Notes: a model not told the origin generated them from the letters alone. A DNA stretch of 17,586 bases from Candidatus Troglogloeales bacterium (GCA_005239595.1 SBBT01000106.1:1-17586); one strand, 5' to 3'. Counted from the first letter of the stretch, positions 7,425 to 16,035 are shown. Numbers and translations are program-made.

Positions 7425-8204
7425 ATGGGAAAGAGGTTGCAATTATATTTGTTTCCGGTTATCATCTCTCTCCTCTTTTCGTTGAATGGTTGTTCATCGT
7501 TATTTGGCGATAAGCATGTCTCTGCAGGAAGAAAGCTGTTTAATCGGTTCTGCACTCCTTGTCATGGAGAAGGTGGAGCGGGAGATGGCTACAATGCCAA
7601 AAATCTGGATCCCCATGCGCGAGATTTAACTGATTCAAAAGAAGATTACATGGCGAAACTGTCAAACGAAGAGATATATGAAGTGATCGAGAAAGGGGGA
7701 AGAGGCGTCGATATCTCTCCCTTGATGCCGTCTTGGGGAAAGGTCTTTTCTGAAGAAGAGATATGGTCTCTGGTGGCCTATACCAGAACGCTTCATCCGT
7801 ACAAGGGAGAGAAGGTTAATTTTAATAAGGCTTACCAGACTGTGCGGACAAAGAATCCTTCCGTTAAAGAGGATGAATTTGACAAGCTGATGCAAGAGAA
7901 AGTTGTTGATGATGAGGTTCAGGAAGAGTTTGTTGGCCGAGGGAGGGAGATTTTTGACGATTTTGGTTGTGTGGCGTGTCATAAGGTAGGTGAAAAAGGA
8001 GGGGTGTTGGGTCCGGATTTGACGCGGGTTGGTTTTATGCTCCAGCCGCAATTTATTTTTAGATGGGTGAAGAATCCCCAGTCATTTAAACCGGAGACCA
8101 GAATGCCAAACCTGGGGTTAGAGGATGAGGATGCGTTGGCTATAACCCTCTATCTCTCAACGCTTAAGGGAATGGCTGTGGTAAAAACGGATGTAAAAGA
8201 GTGA
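7425..8204 (+). CDS. Dihaem cytochrome c lipoprotein
   Basis: This 259-residue protein has a lipoprotein signal (LFPVIISLLFSLNGC); the lipobox Cys is residue 23, so it is tethered to a membrane facing the periplasm. Two cytochrome c domains follow: CTPCH 43-47 (distal Met in LMPSW) and CVACH 172-176 (distal Met in RMPNL). They are joined by a charged linker (~125-160). The two domains match domains 1 and 3 of the tetrahaem protein at 1003, including EIYEVIEKGG. The two genes therefore share an origin and may do the same job for modules A and B. ATG 7425 begins one base after the upstream stop. A longer frame from 7383 would overlap that gene and hide the signal peptide. It is probably the electron donor or acceptor of module B. 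Confidence 0.88.
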   Translation: MGKRLQLYLFPVIISLLFSLNGCSSLFGDKHVSAGRKLFNRFCTPCHGEGGAGDGYNAKNLDPHARDLTDSKEDYMAKLSNEEIYEVIEKGGRGVDISPLMPSWGKVFSEEEIWSLVAYTRTLHPYKGEKVNFNKAYQTVRTKNPSVKEDEFDKLMQEKVVDDEVQEEFVGRGREIFDDFGCVACHKVGEKGGVLGPDLTRVGFMLQPQFIFRWVKNPQSFKPETRMPNLGLEDEDALAITLYLSTLKGMAVVKTDVKE

Positions 8205-8213
8205 GGTTCTAAT

Positions 8214-10046
8214 ATGGGCACAGAAGAAAAGAGAAGAAGACAAGGGAGAGTGTCCAGAATTGTTCCGTGGACTGGGACAAAAGGGGTCTTGTTTCTAGCG
8301 GCTTTCTTCGTCATGGCTGCGTCGCTTGCCTTCGCACAGGAGAATGTCGCATCGGCGGTTGAGTATCGTGACATTCCTTACATCGGAAGCCGCAATGCAG
8401 TCTGGATTATTGCGCAGCTCCATATCCTGTTTGCCGGGTTTGTTCTCGGGGTTCCGATGTTTGCGTTGACCTGCGAGTATATCGGCTACCGTACCAAGGA
8501 TGTGCGATATGACAAACTTGCGAAGGAATTTACAAAGCTTTTAACGTCGGCCTTTGGAACGACGGCTACATTCGGGGCGATTCTCTTTCTCCTTCTGGTG
8601 GGAATGTACCCGAAACTGGTTAACTACTTAACCAATATCTTCTTCCCGACCTATATCATTTATGCGGCTCTCTTCATTTTCGAGACGGTGGTTCTCTATA
8701 TCTATTCCTATGGCTGGGATTATATGGCCGAACGAAAGAAGCTCCATCTCTTTTTGGGATTTCTTCTCAATCTCGTCGGGATTGGAATTATGTACACCGC
8801 CGATGCCTGGCTTTCCTTCCAGGCGAGCCCCGTTGTCTTAAGTGAAAATATGCCGTATTGGCAACGGCTCTGGGCGGCGGTAAATAATCCGACGTGGAAC
8901 CCGGTGAACATCCACCGCATCATTGGGAATATCGTCTTGGGTGGCTTTATGTGTGGGGCCTATGCCGCAATTCGCTATCTGGGTGCCAAGACAAAAGAGG
9001 AAAAAGAGCATTATGACTGGATGGGATATATTGGAAACTTTATCGGGGTATTTGGGCTGCTTCCACTTCCCTTTGCCGGCTATTGGCTGATGCGCGAGGT
9101 TTATGAATATAACCAGCAGATGGGGATTACCCTGATGGGGGGGATTCTCTCCTGGCTCTTTATCCTTCAGGCGATCCAGATTGGCGTTCTTTTTATTGGG
9201 GCGAATTATTATTTCTGGCAGGGACTGGCCTATCGCACCAGCAGCGGTCCGAAATACAAAAAATACATATTAATGATGTTAGTGGCGCTGGTCGGCTGTT
9301 TCTCGGTATGGCTGACCCCGCACTCTTTGGTGGCCAGTATCAGCGAGGCCCGGGCGATGGGAGGGACACATCATCCTGTCCTGGGGGTTTTTGGCGTGAT
9401 GTCGGCAAAGTTAACTGTCGTTAACCTGATGATTTTGACCACCTTTATCAGCTTCCTTCTTTACTGGCGGGCGGACAAGGAGGAAACGGTCTCCTGGGCG
9501 AAGGCAGGACGGATTGTTCAGTACATCCTCTTTGGAGTGGCAATTGTGGTGGTGATCTGGCTGGGGATTTACGGTTATTATGTTCCAGCGGTATTCCGTG
9601 TGAAGGTCCTCTCCACGGCCCAGGTGTTGACCGTTCTCTTTGTCTTGATTTCTGCGACGGTCCTGACCGCTCTTTCTCTCAAGAGTGCCAGGGCGACGGG
9701 TCAGATGAAGTGGGGGGTGATGCCGGCACGATCGCAGTACGCACTGATCCTAAACGGTTTAATGGTGGTCTTAATCATGACGCTGATGGGATATGTCCGA
9801 TCGGGGTCTCGGGTTCACTTTCATATCTATGGGGTGATGCGGGATACCTCCCCTTATGCCTATACCCCGACGGTCGGTTATGCGGCGATCATTATGTCGA
9901 CCAGCACATTTCTCTTTTGTCTGATAACGATGTTTATATTTTGGGTTGCGGGTCTGCCGGATAAAGCGGCCAAAAAGAAAGAGATGGTGTCGAGCGGAGC
10001 TGTTCCTATGGGTGAGCCTGTTGGTGTGGCAGGAGACAAGGATTAA
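8214..10046 (+). CDS. Cytochrome bd-like oxidase subunit (module B)
   Basis: This 610-residue protein has an N-terminal basic segment and hydrophobic leader (~22-42), then about 13 TM helices. It aligns along its whole length with the N-terminal ~580 residues of the protein at 2696, with most residues identical. All landmarks are kept: H70 (TM1), E157 (TM3), W199 (TM4), H234 (TM5), REVYEYNQQ at 294-302, H370 (TPHSL), H386-H387 (GTHHP) and H535/H537 (VHFH). The quinol loop is absent here too. Unlike module A there is no fused cytochrome c. The chain ends after TM13 with a short cytoplasmic tail, and the cytochrome is encoded by the next gene. ATG 8214 follows GAGG (8203-8206) by 7 bases. It is likely the catalytic or core subunit of a cytochrome c-linked oxidase. 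Published Nitrospira bd-like oxidases are the nearest family I can name. Confidence 0.88.
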   Translation: MGTEEKRRRQGRVSRIVPWTGTKGVLFLAAFFVMAASLAFAQENVASAVEYRDIPYIGSRNAVWIIAQLHILFAGFVLGVPMFALTCEYIGYRTKDVRYDKLAKEFTKLLTSAFGTTATFGAILFLLLVGMYPKLVNYLTNIFFPTYIIYAALFIFETVVLYIYSYGWDYMAERKKLHLFLGFLLNLVGIGIMYTADAWLSFQASPVVLSENMPYWQRLWAAVNNPTWNPVNIHRIIGNIVLGGFMCGAYAAIRYLGAKTKEEKEHYDWMGYIGNFIGVFGLLPLPFAGYWLMREVYEYNQQMGITLMGGILSWLFILQAIQIGVLFIGANYYFWQGLAYRTSSGPKYKKYILMMLVALVGCFSVWLTPHSLVASISEARAMGGTHHPVLGVFGVMSAKLTVVNLMILTTFISFLLYWRADKEETVSWAKAGRIVQYILFGVAIVVVIWLGIYGYYVPAVFRVKVLSTAQVLTVLFVLISATVLTALSLKSARATGQMKWGVMPARSQYALILNGLMVVLIMTLMGYVRSGSRVHFHIYGVMRDTSPYAYTPTVGYAAIIMSTSTFLFCLITMFIFWVAGLPDKAAKKKEMVSSGAVPMGEPVGVAGDKD

Positions 10047-10049
10047 TCG

Positions 10050-10802
10050 ATGCACGTGATGCGTGTCCTTTTGTTTATCTTTGGAATTCTGGCGGGGTTT
10101 TCCTATATTGCCCTTTCGATTCCTCAGGAGGTGAGTATACCTCCGACAGAGGAAAAGTTCGATGCCGCAAAGGTTCAGACCAAGGCCGATGTGGTTGAGA
10201 TTGGCCAGAAGATCTTTTTCGGAAAGGGGCAATGCGCCCTCTGTCACGATCTGGGCGGGGCTGGTGCGGCGGGGCGCTGTCCGAACCTCGAAGGGATTGG
10301 CGGCAAATTGACGAGGGAATTCGAGTATGAGACCTATACCAATCCTGAAGCCTTTGTTTATTTGGACTATACCGGGCATCAACCCAAGCGGTTTGCCGCA
10401 AGGATGCCGCCTATCAACAAACCACCGATCGGTCTGACCGAACCAGAGATGCTGACGGTTTTTGCGTTCCTGCAAAATCAGTCCGGTTTTGTGGAGGTTG
10501 AACCAGCGGAAATTATTGCCTTGTCGGGCGGCGGGACACCCATTACCGGAAACACGGAGGGGGGCAAGGCCGTCTATGAAAAAATGTCCTGCGCCGGTTG
10601 TCATAAGATCGGGGCGGAACCGGGAGGAGAAGAGGGGCCTGATTTGGAAAAGGCTATTTTAAGTGGCGATGCTGCGGGGTTGCGAAAAGCTGTTTTTGAA
10701 GAAAAACGGCATGAAAAATACGACGAAAAAATGACGGTCAAGGAGATGAATGATTTAATTTCATATCTATTGAGTCTAAAACCGTCTGGAGAAAGGGCTT
10801 AA
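10050..10802 (+). CDS. Membrane-anchored dihaem cytochrome c (module B)
   Basis: This 250-residue protein has an N-terminal TM anchor (~4-23) and two haem sites, CALCH 62-66 and CAGCH 171-175. The first domain has a probable distal Met in RMPPINKPPI. From the anchor through residue ~150 it is clearly homologous to the C-terminal extension of the bd-like protein at 2696: the SLPQ/SIPQ junction, PPTEEK, GKGQCALCH, GRCPNLEG and the INKPPIGL block are shared. It is therefore the unfused form of the same subunit, with an additional haem domain at the C-terminus that module A lacks. The second domain is short and its distal ligand is uncertain (M208 is a candidate). ATG 10050 has AAGGA (10038-10042) overlapping the previous stop. 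It is probably a permanent subunit passing electrons to or from the bd-like core. Confidence 0.87.
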   Translation: MHVMRVLLFIFGILAGFSYIALSIPQEVSIPPTEEKFDAAKVQTKADVVEIGQKIFFGKGQCALCHDLGGAGAAGRCPNLEGIGGKLTREFEYETYTNPEAFVYLDYTGHQPKRFAARMPPINKPPIGLTEPEMLTVFAFLQNQSGFVEVEPAEIIALSGGGTPITGNTEGGKAVYEKMSCAGCHKIGAEPGGEEGPDLEKAILSGDAAGLRKAVFEEKRHEKYDEKMTVKEMNDLISYLLSLKPSGERA

Positions 10803-10804
10803 GG

Positions 10805-11539
10805 ATGGAAAAGCCGAAATCACGTTTATTGTCGGTTGTCGGGGTGGTCTGGGTTGGCGTCTACCTTTTTATAAAATTTGCCATTAAACCGCCCCTGCCG
10901 TCTAGCCTGATCTTTATGTATATGTCGCTGGTAACGGTTGCCATCCTTCTATTTGTGACGGTGTTTGAAGAGGACAAAGAGGCCTTTTGGGGCCCGATCA
11001 GGGACTTTATTCAGGGCAATGAAGGTGAGAATTCAGGAAGAAAGGTGGGGCGCGCGGCGGTTTTTGTCCTGATTCCGATGCTTTTTGGATTCCAGACGTT
11101 TAAGCGGGTGACTCCCAGCCTTGAACCTCCTTTTGAACAGCGGGTGGTCCATCCGGCACCGCCTACGGAGTTTGTCGGCCTGTATAACCCTTTCCGTGAA
11201 GATGAGGAGCATTTAAAAGAAAATATCAAGCAGGGGGGAGAGATCTTTTTTAAGAACTGTTTTGTCTGTCATGGAGATAAGTTAGATGGAAATGGTCTTT
11301 TTGCCCATGGGTTTAACTTAAGGCCGGCAAACTTTGCGGATGCGACTACGATTTCAATGTTGCAGGAGGCGTTTGTCTTCTGGCGGGTTAGCAAAGGAGG
11401 AATTGGATTGCCGGAGGAGTCTACTCCTTGGAGTTCCGCCATGCCCCGATGGGAGGCGATGCTTTCAGAAGAGGAACGATGGAAGGTTATTCTCTTTTTG
11501 TATGACTATACCGGGTATAAACCGCGGACTTGGGATTAG
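10805..11539 (+). CDS. Three-TM membrane-anchored monohaem cytochrome c (module B)
   Basis: This 244-residue protein is a paralogue of the one at 5071, with the same plan. TM helices lie at ~9-27, ~34-53 and ~84-98, then the HPAPP / GLYNPFR linker, then a cytochrome c domain with CFVCH 152-156 and a Met in AMPRWEAML. The block PPLPSSLIFMYM at TM2 and the segment GGIGLPEESTPW before the Met are nearly unchanged between the copies, which suggests contacts conserved across modules. ATG 10805 lies two bases after the upstream stop, with GGAGAAAGG at about 10788-10796 as SD. It is placed between the dihaem subunit and the EB_dh protein and is probably part of one membrane complex. Confidence 0.88.
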   Translation: MEKPKSRLLSVVGVVWVGVYLFIKFAIKPPLPSSLIFMYMSLVTVAILLFVTVFEEDKEAFWGPIRDFIQGNEGENSGRKVGRAAVFVLIPMLFGFQTFKRVTPSLEPPFEQRVVHPAPPTEFVGLYNPFREDEEHLKENIKQGGEIFFKNCFVCHGDKLDGNGLFAHGFNLRPANFADATTISMLQEAFVFWRVSKGGIGLPEESTPWSSAMPRWEAMLSEEERWKVILFLYDYTGYKPRTWD

Positions 11540-11543
11540 TGTA

Positions 11544-13106
11544 ATGTCTAATGTTTTCTATGAATTTGAGATAGTGAAATCTAAAATGTGGATGATTTTT
11601 CTCGCAATTTTCTTCTTTCTCTGTCCGTCCGCCTTTGCGGATGAAGCTCCGAAGACATCAGCCTCTGCCGGGGCGTCGGGTGATATTGAAGCGGGCAAGG
11701 TTGTTTATGAAAAACGGTGTATCTATTGCCATGGTGAGACGGGTGCTGGAGATGGTCCTGCATCAGAGAAGCTCGATCCCAAGCCGCGCGACTTTACGAT
11801 GGGTCTCTATAAATATCGCACCACGGTTTCCGGACAGCTCCCCACTGACGAAGACCTCTTTAAGGTTGTCTCGAAGGGCCTTCCTGGTACCGGAATGCCG
11901 CCTTGGGGTGATCCACGTGAGTTTCAAATCACGGAGCAGGAGCGGCGGCAGGTGATTCAGTATATCAAGACGTTTTCCGGGAAATTCGCACGACAAAAGG
12001 ATCCGCTAGAGGTGGTTGAGATAGGGAAGGAGATTCCCTCTAGTAAAGAGAGCATCGAAAAGGGGCGGGCCTTATTTAAAGAGATGGAGTGTTTTAAGTG
12101 CCATGGCAATGAAGGCCGGGGAGATGGACCGTCCGCGCCGGAGTTGACGGACGATAAGGGGGATCCCATCCGTCCGAGAAACCTCACGAAGAACTGGCAT
12201 TTCAGAGGGGGAGGTGAGGCAAAAGATATTTATATGCGTATTAATACGGGTTTGAATGGTACTCCGATGCCGTCATTTAAAGACAGCCTGGACAATGAAA
12301 AGAGCTGGCATCTCGCCAACTACGTCCGCTCTCTTTCTCCTGAAAAACATCCTGAATTGGATGTGGTCATCAAGGCAAAAAAGATAGAGGGGGAGATTCC
12401 TTCCGATCCTTCCGACCCTGCCTGGAGGGAAGATGAGGCGAGTTGGTTCCCATTGGTCGGCCAGGTTATTCGAGAGCCGAGACATTTTACGCCAACCGTG
12501 CGGGATATCTTTGTAAAGGCCCTCTACAATGCGAAAGAAATAGGGTTTATGTTGGAGTGGGACGATCCGAGCATAAGCAAGTTTAGCGAGGAGGCCGGAA
12601 CATTTGAGGATCAGGTGGCGATTCAGTTTCCAGTGGAACTCTATCCAGGCTCAAAGAAACCTTATTTCTTAATGGGGGACGAGAAGAAACCGGTTAACCT
12701 CTGGACATGGAAGACCGAGTTGAACCTTTTTGTAGAGAGCAATGCCAGCGGGATTGACAAAGAGCGAGAGCAGGAAAAAGAGAGCCAGGGGGTTTCGGGA
12801 CGGGGGGGGTATTTGGATGGCCGGTATCAGGTGGTGATGAAACGGTCTCTTGCAACGCCCGACTTGAAGAATGATATCCAGTTCCAGTCGGGGAAGTTCG
12901 TTCCTGTCGTCTTTTATGCGTGGGATGGTACAAATGGAGAGGCCAAGAGTAAGCGGGCGATCTCTCATTGGTATTTTGTTTTGATCGAACCTGAAACTCC
13001 AAAAACGGTCTATATCTATCCGCCGTTAGTTATTTTGGTGGTGTTCGGTTTGGAATTATTTCTTCGGAAAAAGTTACGCCGGGAGAATGGGCTAAAGAAA
13101 GAATAA
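11544..13106 (+). CDS. Dihaem cytochrome c with ethylbenzene-dehydrogenase-type haem b domain and C-terminal TM (module B)
   Basis: This 520-residue protein is a paralogue of the one at 5822. A signal peptide (~16-32, WMIFLAIFFFLCPSAFA) is followed by cytochrome c domains with CIYCH 59-63 and CFKCH 173-177, an EB_dh domain (~255-480) and a TM helix (~491-507) with a basic tail. The EB_dh signature is clearer here than in module A: YFLMGD with M367, then NLWTWK with K380. The Ser-rich insertion of the module A copy is absent. The reading frame runs further upstream to 11334 but overlaps the preceding cytochrome gene, so I start at ATG 11544, four bases after its stop. GTG 11574 or ATG 11589 would also give a usable signal peptide. 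No molybdopterin or FeS partner subunits occur nearby, so the haem b domain probably serves the oxidase module rather than a dehydrogenase. Confidence 0.87.
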   Translation: MSNVFYEFEIVKSKMWMIFLAIFFFLCPSAFADEAPKTSASAGASGDIEAGKVVYEKRCIYCHGETGAGDGPASEKLDPKPRDFTMGLYKYRTTVSGQLPTDEDLFKVVSKGLPGTGMPPWGDPREFQITEQERRQVIQYIKTFSGKFARQKDPLEVVEIGKEIPSSKESIEKGRALFKEMECFKCHGNEGRGDGPSAPELTDDKGDPIRPRNLTKNWHFRGGGEAKDIYMRINTGLNGTPMPSFKDSLDNEKSWHLANYVRSLSPEKHPELDVVIKAKKIEGEIPSDPSDPAWREDEASWFPLVGQVIREPRHFTPTVRDIFVKALYNAKEIGFMLEWDDPSISKFSEEAGTFEDQVAIQFPVELYPGSKKPYFLMGDEKKPVNLWTWKTELNLFVESNASGIDKEREQEKESQGVSGRGGYLDGRYQVVMKRSLATPDLKNDIQFQSGKFVPVVFYAWDGTNGEAKSKRAISHWYFVLIEPETPKTVYIYPPLVILVVFGLELFLRKKLRRENGLKKE

Positions 13107-13143
13107 GGGTACAGGTCTCATTACTTAAAATTAGGGAGGATCG

Positions 13144-13860
13144 ATGAACAGGAATATGAAGCGGGCTGGTTTTGTGGTAGGGGCGTTTGGATCCTTTATC
13201 TTAGGTGTTGTTCCGGTTTTGGCGGCGGAAGGGTCTCTTTCTGGAGAGATTAAGCTTTCTGGTAGCGCGCCGGAACTAAAGAAAATTGAAGTTACAAAAG
13301 ACCAGGAGGTTTGTGGCAAGGATCGCATGCCTGAAACGCTTCTTCTCTCAAAAAGTAAAGGGGTTGCCAATGCCGTGGTGATTATCAAGGATGTAAAGGG
13401 AAAAAAGCTCGACGTACCGGCGAAAAACCTGGAGTTTACTCAAAAAGAATGCCGGTTTGTTCCTCATGTTTTAACGATTCCGGTTGGAGCTGCCATCGAT
13501 ATCCTTAATAAGGATCCCATTACCCATAATATTCACACTTTTCCGATAGAAAATGCACCGATCAATAAAGCCCAGCCGAAGAGTTTGCCCAAGATTACCT
13601 CTCCAAAGTTTGAGGTTCCTGAGATTATCAAGGTGCAGTGCGATATCCACAGGGGGCTGATGAGCGCTTGGTTTGTCGTGGCGGATAATCCTTATACCGC
13701 GGTGACGGATGCCGATGGGAGGTTTAAGATCGCGGCCATTCCTGATGGGACGTATAAGGTTGAGATCTGGCATGAACTTTTGATGAAGCAGACGAAGGAG
13801 ATCACAATTAAAGGTGGCCAGGAGGCAAAGTTGGATGTTGCCTTGGAGGCCAAAAAATAA
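13144..13860 (+). CDS. Exported cupredoxin-like protein with carboxypeptidase-regulatory-like domain
   Basis: This is a 238-residue protein with a signal peptide at 1-27 (VVGAFGSFILGVVPVLA). The middle part (~95-180) resembles plastocyanin/amicyanin: THNIHTF with H128, then C166-x2-H169-x3-M173 (CDIHRGLM). These fit the His-Cys-His-Met set of a type 1 copper site. CRFVPH at 103-108 is typical of the plastocyanin-like/methylamine-utilisation family with this build. The C-terminal part (~185-236, TAVTDADGRFKIAAIPDGTYKVEIWH) is a CarboxypepD_reg-type beta sandwich. SD AGGGAGGA (13133-13140) lies 3 bases before ATG 13144. It is probably a soluble periplasmic copper electron carrier for the oxidase modules. 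A non-electron-transfer role remains possible. Confidence 0.82.
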   Translation: MNRNMKRAGFVVGAFGSFILGVVPVLAAEGSLSGEIKLSGSAPELKKIEVTKDQEVCGKDRMPETLLLSKSKGVANAVVIIKDVKGKKLDVPAKNLEFTQKECRFVPHVLTIPVGAAIDILNKDPITHNIHTFPIENAPINKAQPKSLPKITSPKFEVPEIIKVQCDIHRGLMSAWFVVADNPYTAVTDADGRFKIAAIPDGTYKVEIWHELLMKQTKEITIKGGQEAKLDVALEAKK

Positions 13861-13899
13861 GACCTCTAGGCGGTAGAGACCAGAAGAGGTCTTTGTTTT
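13859..13899 (+). terminator. Intrinsic-terminator-like hairpin after the cupredoxin gene
   Basis: AAGACCTCT at 13859-13867 pairs with AGAGGTCTT at 13885-13893, a 9-bp stem. The loop can form a small inner GGT/ACC stem. The T-rich run TTTGTTTT (13892-13899) follows the 3' arm. The left arm begins within the stop codon of the cupredoxin gene. The SD of the next gene starts immediately after the T-run, leaving no space for a promoter between. It may therefore act as a partial terminator or processing site rather than a full stop. Confidence 0.65.
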
Positions 13900-13911
13900 A
13901 AGGAGGGGGAG

Positions 13912-16035
13912 ATGGGTTTTCTAGAAAATAGGTTAGGGGAGAAGAAGGGCTGGGTCAGAAAATATGCGGTGGCCTATCTGGTAATAATTGCCGCCCTCTT
14001 GATCTCTGCGCCGCTCTTTGCAGCAATCGATGGAACGGTTATCAAGGAGGAGTATCGGACCTTTATGGGCATCAATTCCAGAAATGTCATCTGGTTTATT
14101 GCCGAGGTTCATCTCATGTTTGGGGCCTTTGTGTTGGGAGTGCCCATCTTCGCAGTGACCTTGGAGGCGATTGGGGCAAAAACGAAAGACAAACGCTATG
14201 ACCGCCTTGCCTATGAGTTCACAAAACTTCTCTCGGGAGCGTTTTCAACCACGGCTGCTTTAGGAGGGCTTTTAGCGTTTTCCCTGTTTGGGCTTTATCC
14301 AAAGTTTATGGCCTATATGGCAAACGTTTTCCACGATGTCTTTTATGTGTATGCCCTGATCTTCTTCCTGGAGTCGTTTACCCTCTATCTCTATTACTAT
14401 CTGTGGGATTCGATGCAGACGAAGAAGTGGTTGCATATCTGGCTGGGGGTACTGCTGAATGTCTGGGGCCTGGTTTTAATGGCGGTTGCAAATACCTGGG
14501 CGGGATTTATGATGAGCCCGGTTGGCATTGACAAGGAAACCAATGCCTTTATTGGAACGGTCGGGCAGGCGATGACATCTCCTCTCTGGCATCCGATTAA
14601 TGTGCACCGAATCCTGGGAAACGTTGCCTTTGGAGGATTTATCGGCGGGGCCTATGCGGCGGTGAGGTATCTGGGTGCTTCCACGCGGGAAGATCGGTGC
14701 CACTATGATTGGATGGGCTATATCAGCAATTTTATCGGTGTGGCTGGCCTGATTCCGCTTCCCTTTGCCGGTTACTGGATGGGGCGGGAAGTCTATAGCG
14801 TGAGTTCCGTAATGGGGAACAACATGATGGGAGGTGCTTTCTCCTGGACATTTATCCTGCAGGCGATTCTGGTGGGAACCCTGTTTATCGGAAGTAACTA
14901 TTATCTCTGGATTGGGATGGAACGAATTCCAGGATCTGAACGATATAGCAGATATATTAAATTTATTGAAGGGATTATCCTGGTCTGCTTTGCAATCTGG
15001 CTGACGCCTCATAACCTGCCGTTGAATGCCGAAGAGCAGGTCCTGCTGGGCGGCCAGTATCACCCGACGTTTAAGTTTCTGGGTCTGATGTCGGCAAAGA
15101 ACGCGGTGATCAATTTTATTATCCTTTCGACCTTTTTTAGCTTCCTTCTCTATCGGCGCGCCAATAAAATGGATGGGATCCCATTTTCAGAACAAGGGCA
15201 AAAGGCAAAGGTTGTCTTATGTAGTGTGGGAGGTATTTGTGTCCTGATTATGGGATGGTATGCGAATTTTCTCTTTAACGCCGATCCGGTGATGTTTGAT
15301 CTTCCCTCTGACCGGGCGAAATATTTTAAGCTTCCAGCGGCTCTCTTGACGTTGCAAATTTTTATGGTCTTTGTGGCCGTTGGCTTGACCTTCAAGAATA
15401 AGGGAAAATTGGGACAGGCCCTCTACCTTGGCGTTGCAGTTTTTTCGATTACGTTTGTGATGGGGGTTTACGGGTTTATCGTTATGGCTGTGGCCAATCC
15501 GCTTCTTCGGAATATTGCCTTTACCCAGTGGTCGATGATGATGACCTGTCTGCTCCTTGTTTCGACCATTGATGTCTATCTTTTTAAGGGGGCAAAAGAA
15601 TATGGCGCGATCGAGTGGGGCAAAATGCCTGATCGTGCACAATATGTTTTGATCCTCCTTTGCATTGCCATTGTGTTGAACATCGGATTGATGGGTTTTA
15701 TTCGATCGGGGCTTCGTGAAGATTGGCATATCTACGGCGTTTTGCGCGACACCTCTCAATGGAGTTTTACTCCAACCAATGCGACGATGGCAAAGATGGT
15801 GAGTGCCTGTCTGGTCACGTTCTTGGGAGTGGTCTCCTTCCTTTTCTGGTTAACCGGAAAAGGGGGGCATGAGCATGAAGGTGATGGTGGCAAAAAACTT
15901 AAGGCAGTGGAGAAAGCGGAGGATGAGGTTGGGGTACTTGGGTTAGCGCCGTCGGTTCCCGTTGGCGGAATGCGGATGGGTGTGACTGATCTGCCTGGTG
16001 GTTTTTCAGCGCATGAACGAAGAGGGGAGGTTTAG
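13912..16035 (+). CDS. Divergent cytochrome bd-like membrane subunit (module C)
   Basis: This 707-residue protein has a strong SD (AAGGAGG, 13900-13906) and ATG 13912. The leader helix (~18-38) and the bd-like helices are recognisable. H67 (TM1), E154 (TM3), W196 (TM4), H232 (TM5), R292-E293 and H367 (TPHNL) are kept. It differs from modules A and B in several ways. The EYNQQ stretch after TM6 is SVSSV. GTHHP has become GQYHP (only H384 left). VHWH has become EDWH (only H606 left). A segment at ~430-503 adds about 70 residues with two extra hydrophobic helices. The tail after the last helix is about 60 residues, His/Glu/Gly-rich at first (GGHEHEGDGG), and carries no cytochrome. It may be an oxidase-like subunit with a changed active site, or a partner with an electron-transfer or quinone role. 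Confidence 0.87.
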   Translation: MGFLENRLGEKKGWVRKYAVAYLVIIAALLISAPLFAAIDGTVIKEEYRTFMGINSRNVIWFIAEVHLMFGAFVLGVPIFAVTLEAIGAKTKDKRYDRLAYEFTKLLSGAFSTTAALGGLLAFSLFGLYPKFMAYMANVFHDVFYVYALIFFLESFTLYLYYYLWDSMQTKKWLHIWLGVLLNVWGLVLMAVANTWAGFMMSPVGIDKETNAFIGTVGQAMTSPLWHPINVHRILGNVAFGGFIGGAYAAVRYLGASTREDRCHYDWMGYISNFIGVAGLIPLPFAGYWMGREVYSVSSVMGNNMMGGAFSWTFILQAILVGTLFIGSNYYLWIGMERIPGSERYSRYIKFIEGIILVCFAIWLTPHNLPLNAEEQVLLGGQYHPTFKFLGLMSAKNAVINFIILSTFFSFLLYRRANKMDGIPFSEQGQKAKVVLCSVGGICVLIMGWYANFLFNADPVMFDLPSDRAKYFKLPAALLTLQIFMVFVAVGLTFKNKGKLGQALYLGVAVFSITFVMGVYGFIVMAVANPLLRNIAFTQWSMMMTCLLLVSTIDVYLFKGAKEYGAIEWGKMPDRAQYVLILLCIAIVLNIGLMGFIRSGLREDWHIYGVLRDTSQWSFTPTNATMAKMVSACLVTFLGVVSFLFWLTGKGGHEHEGDGGKKLKAVEKAEDEVGVLGLAPSVPVGGMRMGVTDLPGGFSAHERRGEV

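Noticed and set aside
2696..10046. Modules A and B as an assembly duplication
   Set aside because: The two copies differ throughout at the DNA level, and gene content differs (fusion, extra haem domain, lipoprotein), so they are true diverged paralogues.
9771..10604. 277-codon open frame on the minus strand
   Set aside because: It lies opposite two well-supported cytochrome/oxidase genes. Its translation is rich in Arg, His and Pro with no recognisable domain, so it is a shadow of the plus-strand codon pattern.
11334..11543. N-terminal extension of the module B dihaem/EB_dh protein
   Set aside because: It overlaps the preceding cytochrome gene over most of its length and is basic and Cys-rich. 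The signal peptide only makes sense with a start near 11544.
14476..15063. 195-codon open frame on the minus strand
   Set aside because: It is wholly antisense to the module C bd-like gene, with no signal, motif or SD that would support it.
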